From Coffea arabica (taxonomy: Eukaryota > Streptophyta > Magnoliopsida > Gentianales > Rubiaceae): a stretch of DNA of 64,000 nt. The stretch lies in the NCBI RefSeq assembly GCF_036785885.1, contig NC_092317.1, positions 1,304,501 through 1,368,500 of the forward strand. The letters run 5' to 3'. Below are positions 59,853 through 64,000 of the stretch, piece by piece. Below the pieces are notes generated by a model. That model had not been told where the DNA came from and did not search any database. It saw nothing but the letters and a program-made list of their open reading frames with translations. Every line of letters starts with the position of its first letter. The stretch's first letter is position 1. Position numbers and translations under genes: made by a program.

Positions 59853-61219
59853 CCCAAACAAAAATTTTGTATGGTAAATCAAGGGGATGGTTACAGGCCA
59901 TATGGTAGTTTTTTTTTTTCTTTTTCAAAACGATAATTTTGCATTGATTATAACAAAATCATACACAGTTTGAGCAAAGGCTTAATAATCACTTTACAAT
60001 TTGTGCATTTAGCACAACAGGATAGGGTTGACCATATGGTAGTTAACGGATGCAGAGTTTAAATAAAAGGCTGGGAAACTCTTGAACCCCTACTTTGTAT
60101 GGTAAAACAAAGGAATGGGTTGAATGATTGCATGCGTGGTGGAGGATCAAAGAGAGGAACTCTTTGTACAAAGTCCATATGGTAGTGTTATTGAATGCAG
60201 ATCTAAACAAAAATATAGGCCAGGGAAATGGGGGTATCTGCTAAATAGATCTACACAGGAGTTTTTGATGAAAACACCTAAATCAGGACTCTCTGCTCCC
60301 TCTGAATCATGACAGATCACTCGTTTTTCACAATAAGGTAACAAGATTGTCTTCCCATGTTTATGTGAATGTGTAACATGATGGTTGATGGGTATGTGTA
60401 GCAGTGACTTTTAAATGCATTATTAATGTACACACTCCCAGATGAGGTCCTAGAACTTTGGAAATTTTCGATCTGAAAGAGGATAACGTCAGAGCTCATT
60501 TTCGTTGCAAAAAGCGTATGATTATACTTCGTTTGTCAGCTAAAAGGAGGTCTGTCCAAACTTTTTCATTATGTGGTTTATATACTTCTTGATTTTCTGC
60601 TGGCCTTGCTGGGGTACATGGTCTTAACGAGAATGCGGCTTGGAGCTGTTGTTGATCAACAACAATAATAATGCACTGCCATTGTCATCCGTTTACCTTG
60701 ACCATTTCTTGAGCGGAGTTATTGTAGAGAGATCTGGCAAGTCGGCTTGTCGGGTGATGCAGCTACGTGTAGAAGCATATCGGAAAGCCTAGAACAGAGT
60801 CATCAACAAAGTAGGAAAACTCTCTACCTTAATTACTTACGAGTTGTCTCTAATACAAATTAAAACAAACTTGCATGTCATTGGTAAGGTCAATTTCAAT
60901 GACGGAATTTTATCATTAGAACCTCGAAAGCAACAACTGACTCTGTCAGGAGCAAAGTGTTTTTGCTCTGTACATTAGCAAATTGAGTCAGTGTATCACC
61001 AAGAGCATTATTATTATTCCAAAATTATCTTCCTCTCTTGATCCTTTGGAAAGATAAGATATGAGAGATACAATCGAGCACAAGATGGACAAAACCATCG
61101 AAATCAGTTTATGGAAACGTGAAAGTCCCTCGTTAAACTCAATCAACATAAGAGGGAAAATTTGTAAGGTAACAGGAACCTCAATGCTAGCTGGCGTGAG
61201 AAGCGAACTGTACGTCAAT
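58734..61219. other. Intergenic region between converging TIM23 and E2 genes
   Basis: Contains the two 3' flanks, a small tandem repeat TTGATAGAGATAAG near 59190, and a long CT microsatellite at about 59812-59851. No exon or RNA gene is supported; open frames are short and unmatched. Confidence 0.4.
59812..59851. repeat. CT microsatellite
   Basis: Nearly perfect (CT)n of about 19 units in intergenic DNA. Confidence 0.85.
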
Positions 61220-64000
61220 TTAAAGCAACATGGACTCTGGATTTTCAATGTATCCTTTGAATGCTTTTAGCCATTCTGCTCCAATTGCACCTAAACACCA
61301 AAAAGCCACACCAACAAGTATAGGACTTTAACCTCCAATGCGGACACTGACACAGGAGTACGAAGTATTATTCAAGGCCAGTATGTTTACCGTCAATAAC
61401 CCTGTGATCACAGCTTAATGTCACAGACATGAAGGATGCAAACTTGAACTGTTCAGGGCCCGAATCAGGCACAACCCTCCTTTCAGCTGCCCAAGAACAA
61501 ATTTTAATATGAGGAGAAAAATTAGAACCATGCAGGAAGAGAAACATTATCAGAATTCCTTCTTACCAGACCCTACTGCTAAAATTCCAGCCTGAGGAGG
61601 ATTGATAATGGCACAAAATTGCTTGATGCCAAATGGGCCTCCTAAATTTGACACTGTGAATGTGCCTCCCTGCAAAGAATCCATTTTGGTGCAAATATCG
61701 TTAAACAATCACCTAGCGCAGCAATATTCCATTACAATCACTAAAACATTCCACCACCTCATAATCTTCCGGTTTAAGGCTGTTATCTTTTGCTTTCTGG
61801 GCCAAATACTTAACTTCATCAGCAATTTTCGACAAGCCTTTCTTATCAGCATCCTGCAAATATCCATGAGAATATGAAGAACAATAATATTTGGGCTTAT
61901 CAACAGAGGCAACGCAATATCCAGGACGAATGACATACCCTGATTACAGGAACATACAGTCCATTATCTGTTTGTACCGCGACATTGATGTTCACATTGC
62001 GATATCTGCACATGCCAAAGAAAAATTAGACAATTAACATAAGGAAAATATCCATAACAAGTTTCCCACCACTTGCCAAGCATATTACCAATCTGCATTT
62101 ACTAATCATACTTACTGGCGAATATAGTCATTGGTCCATGAACTGTTACATTGTGGAACTTTCCGAAGAGCCAAAGCAGCAGCCTACATCCAAAGTCAAC
62201 AGTTATTTGGCTGAGGCTCTATCCTACCAAGTCAATTAGCATGTCATTTATTTTGAGACTTCAACTAGGCAAAAAAATCATCCACCATATTGTTTTTTCT
62301 TTTGGTCCTACAGTCATCCACCATATTGTTATCCCTTGCTAAATGTGTTTGTTTTACTAAAAGAAAGAATCTATCGAGCTTATATTAGAAAATGACCATA
62401 ATGTCTTTTTAAAGGTAAAGGATTAAAACCTAGAATGTGACCATTTAAGGAAGCCTAGAATAGACCTGGACTCAGGCCATGGCAACCTTCCAGCAGTAGT
62501 CAGGTTAGAACAGCTGGTGAAACAAGACATGACAATGAGTGGATTATTGTTCACAGCCAGCTGATAGCAAGCTAAGACTGCAGGGTTATAACTGCCCACT
62601 AATGATGTTGCTAGGATATGTAAGAGAGAAGCCACATCGTAAATCAAGTATTGCATTATTCCCCAACTATGCTAATCCTAACACCTAATGTGGAAGACCA
62701 AGCTTGTTAAACATCCACGAATATGCAACCCAATCCCACCACCTATTCGCCTCCCAAACAACAGATGTTAAAAGAGAAAGAAGAGAAAGGGTCTCCTCCA
62801 ACAGAATTTGGCAGTCTAGAACAAGGATCAGAATATAAGATTTGCTTTGGAGATTATGCTTATACCAAAAATGATTTTGAATGCCTGAAGTATCATATTT
62901 TCACTCATACCTTAATTACAAGATCGTTCACAGATATCCTTTTCCCGCCTGAAGCTTCTTGTAATGAGTTGAGCTGGGAGCGCAATCTGCACAAGAAGAT
63001 CATAAAGAACAGAGTTCAGTAATCAAAGACCTGTTCAAATTTAGCATTAATACAAGGTGAAGACCATCACTTACTCCATAAGTTTGTCCACACATGTATC
63101 TACAGTTAGATAGTAATGTGGAATTGTTTGCTTTGAGAGCAATAACCGTGATGCCGTCACCTGTAAAGATTGTAAAACATATTAGCCACAACCAGAATTT
63201 GCAAAAAGATGAACGGACAGTACTTGGCATGCTGCTGGCACAACTAAACAGAGATTAAGGATCCAAAATAGAAGCTTCTCTAACTAAAGAGTACTTTTAG
63301 ATGCATGATTAGCAGAGAAAATGCCTCAAACAACCTTTCTTATTTGGGAAAGAGGGATGTCAGCATAATCCAAAGATGTAGCTGTTGCAGTGGCAGCCTT
63401 GGGAGCAGGTGCTTCCTTCCCACGAGAAGCTACAAATCATAAAAGAGTAACAAAGTGAAGAGTCATTTCAGCTGTCCAATTTGTGCACAGTTTAAAGGTA
63501 GGGACCACCTACTGATGCACACCAGCATTAGCCCCCCCCCCCACACACACACACACTCTCTCTCTCTCTCTCGTGTGTGAATATCATGTACATGTATCTC
63601 TTACACATCTACCAAACACAAATACTAAACTCTCATAAGCATCAAGCATGAGTATAAGGACATCTCTTCCAGTCAGAAAGGAATACCCAAATAATCTTCA
63701 ATGTCAGCCTTCACAATGACTCCATCAGGACCAGTTCCTTTTATGTCCGCAATGGGTACCTGCATCCAAAATAAGATGAAGTAAACTGGAAAAGCATCCA
63801 GGAATCAAAACCAGTAGATACAAAAGGTAGAACCCAGGAAAGAATATAGATTTCAAAAGTTCAAATATACACAGTGGCAAACCATACATTATGCTCCTCG
63901 GCAATTTTCCTAGCCAGAGGACTAGCAAAAATGCGACCTTCTGCTGCAGGAGCTGCACTTGGCTTAGAAACTTTTTGCTCTGTTGCAGTGACAGGTTCTC
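61220..64000 (-). CDS. Dihydrolipoamide acetyltransferase, E2 of pyruvate dehydrogenase (5' end outside window)
   Basis: Eleven exons are visible on the minus strand: 64000-63888 (partial), 63759-63687, 63429-63335, 63160-63075, 62986-62911, 62183-62116, 62005-61939, 61853-61758, 61669-61567, 61486-61391, 61290-61220. The frame is open throughout. From the window edge they encode the end of a linker and the peripheral-subunit-binding domain ([17 protein letters not shown], then [19 protein letters not shown]). The catalytic domain follows: [57 protein letters not shown], and the active-site SCDHRVIDG, ending [10 protein letters not shown]. The sequence matches the plant mitochondrial E2 (AT3G13930 type) more than the plastid one. 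E2 transfers acetyl groups from lipoamide to CoA at the complex core. The lipoyl domain and targeting peptide lie beyond position 64000. Confidence 0.93.
63528..63580. repeat. C-run, CA and CT microsatellite in an E2 intron
   Basis: A C homopolymer of about 12 is followed by (CA)n and (CT)n tracts within the intron between two E2 coding exons. Confidence 0.8.

Overview
The window is nuclear DNA of a flowering plant. The genes have many short GT-AG introns, AT-rich introns and wide AT-rich gaps, and the products are plant types: a DIR1-like lipid-transfer protein, a group A PP2C, a USP-domain cytoplasmic kinase and an 8-Cys LTP. The protein sequences fit a eudicot, perhaps an asterid, but the exact family cannot be fixed by eye.

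Layout. 1-2.2 kb: no gene seen. 2.2 kb (+): DIR1-like lipid-transfer protein. 4.1-12.1 kb (+): 19-exon M1 aminopeptidase (APM1 type). 12.2-14.7 kb: a nest of small mobile elements, made up of a strand-asymmetric DNA-transposon-like element, a duplicated unit carrying snRNA-type promoter motifs, and a retroposon with target duplications. 15.1-16.9 kb (+): L7Ae/RNase P p38-related protein. 17.9-31.9 kb (-): a proline-rich DUF761-type gene split in two by a 12.15-kb Ty3/gypsy (Tekay/Del-type chromovirus) LTR retrotransposon. That element has almost identical 3,153-bp LTRs and a 5-bp target duplication. 33.6-36.4 kb (-): small L18a-like membrane protein. 36.4-38.8 kb: AT-rich gap.

38.8-42.0 kb (+): RNA polymerase I subunit RPA49, converging on 42.5-46.0 kb (-), a HAB1-like PP2C of the ABA co-receptor type. 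48.0-52.7 kb (+): USP-kinase (RLCK-IX type), converging on 53.6-56.9 kb (-), a METTL2/6/8-type tRNA methyltransferase. 58.1 kb (+): intronless TIM23. 61.2 kb to the window end (-): 3' part of the E2 subunit of mitochondrial-type pyruvate dehydrogenase.

The genes are independent housekeeping and signalling loci and form no shared pathway. Exon limits were set by hand from GT-AG sites, phase continuity and remembered family sequences. All multi-exon models except the p38-related 3' end keep a single open frame across every junction. The main points for follow-up are the very young retrotransposon inside a host exon and the duplicated unit at 13.3-13.7 kb. In that unit each copy carries a perfect match to the plant snRNA upstream sequence element, with an A/T-rich TATA-like box 24 nt away.
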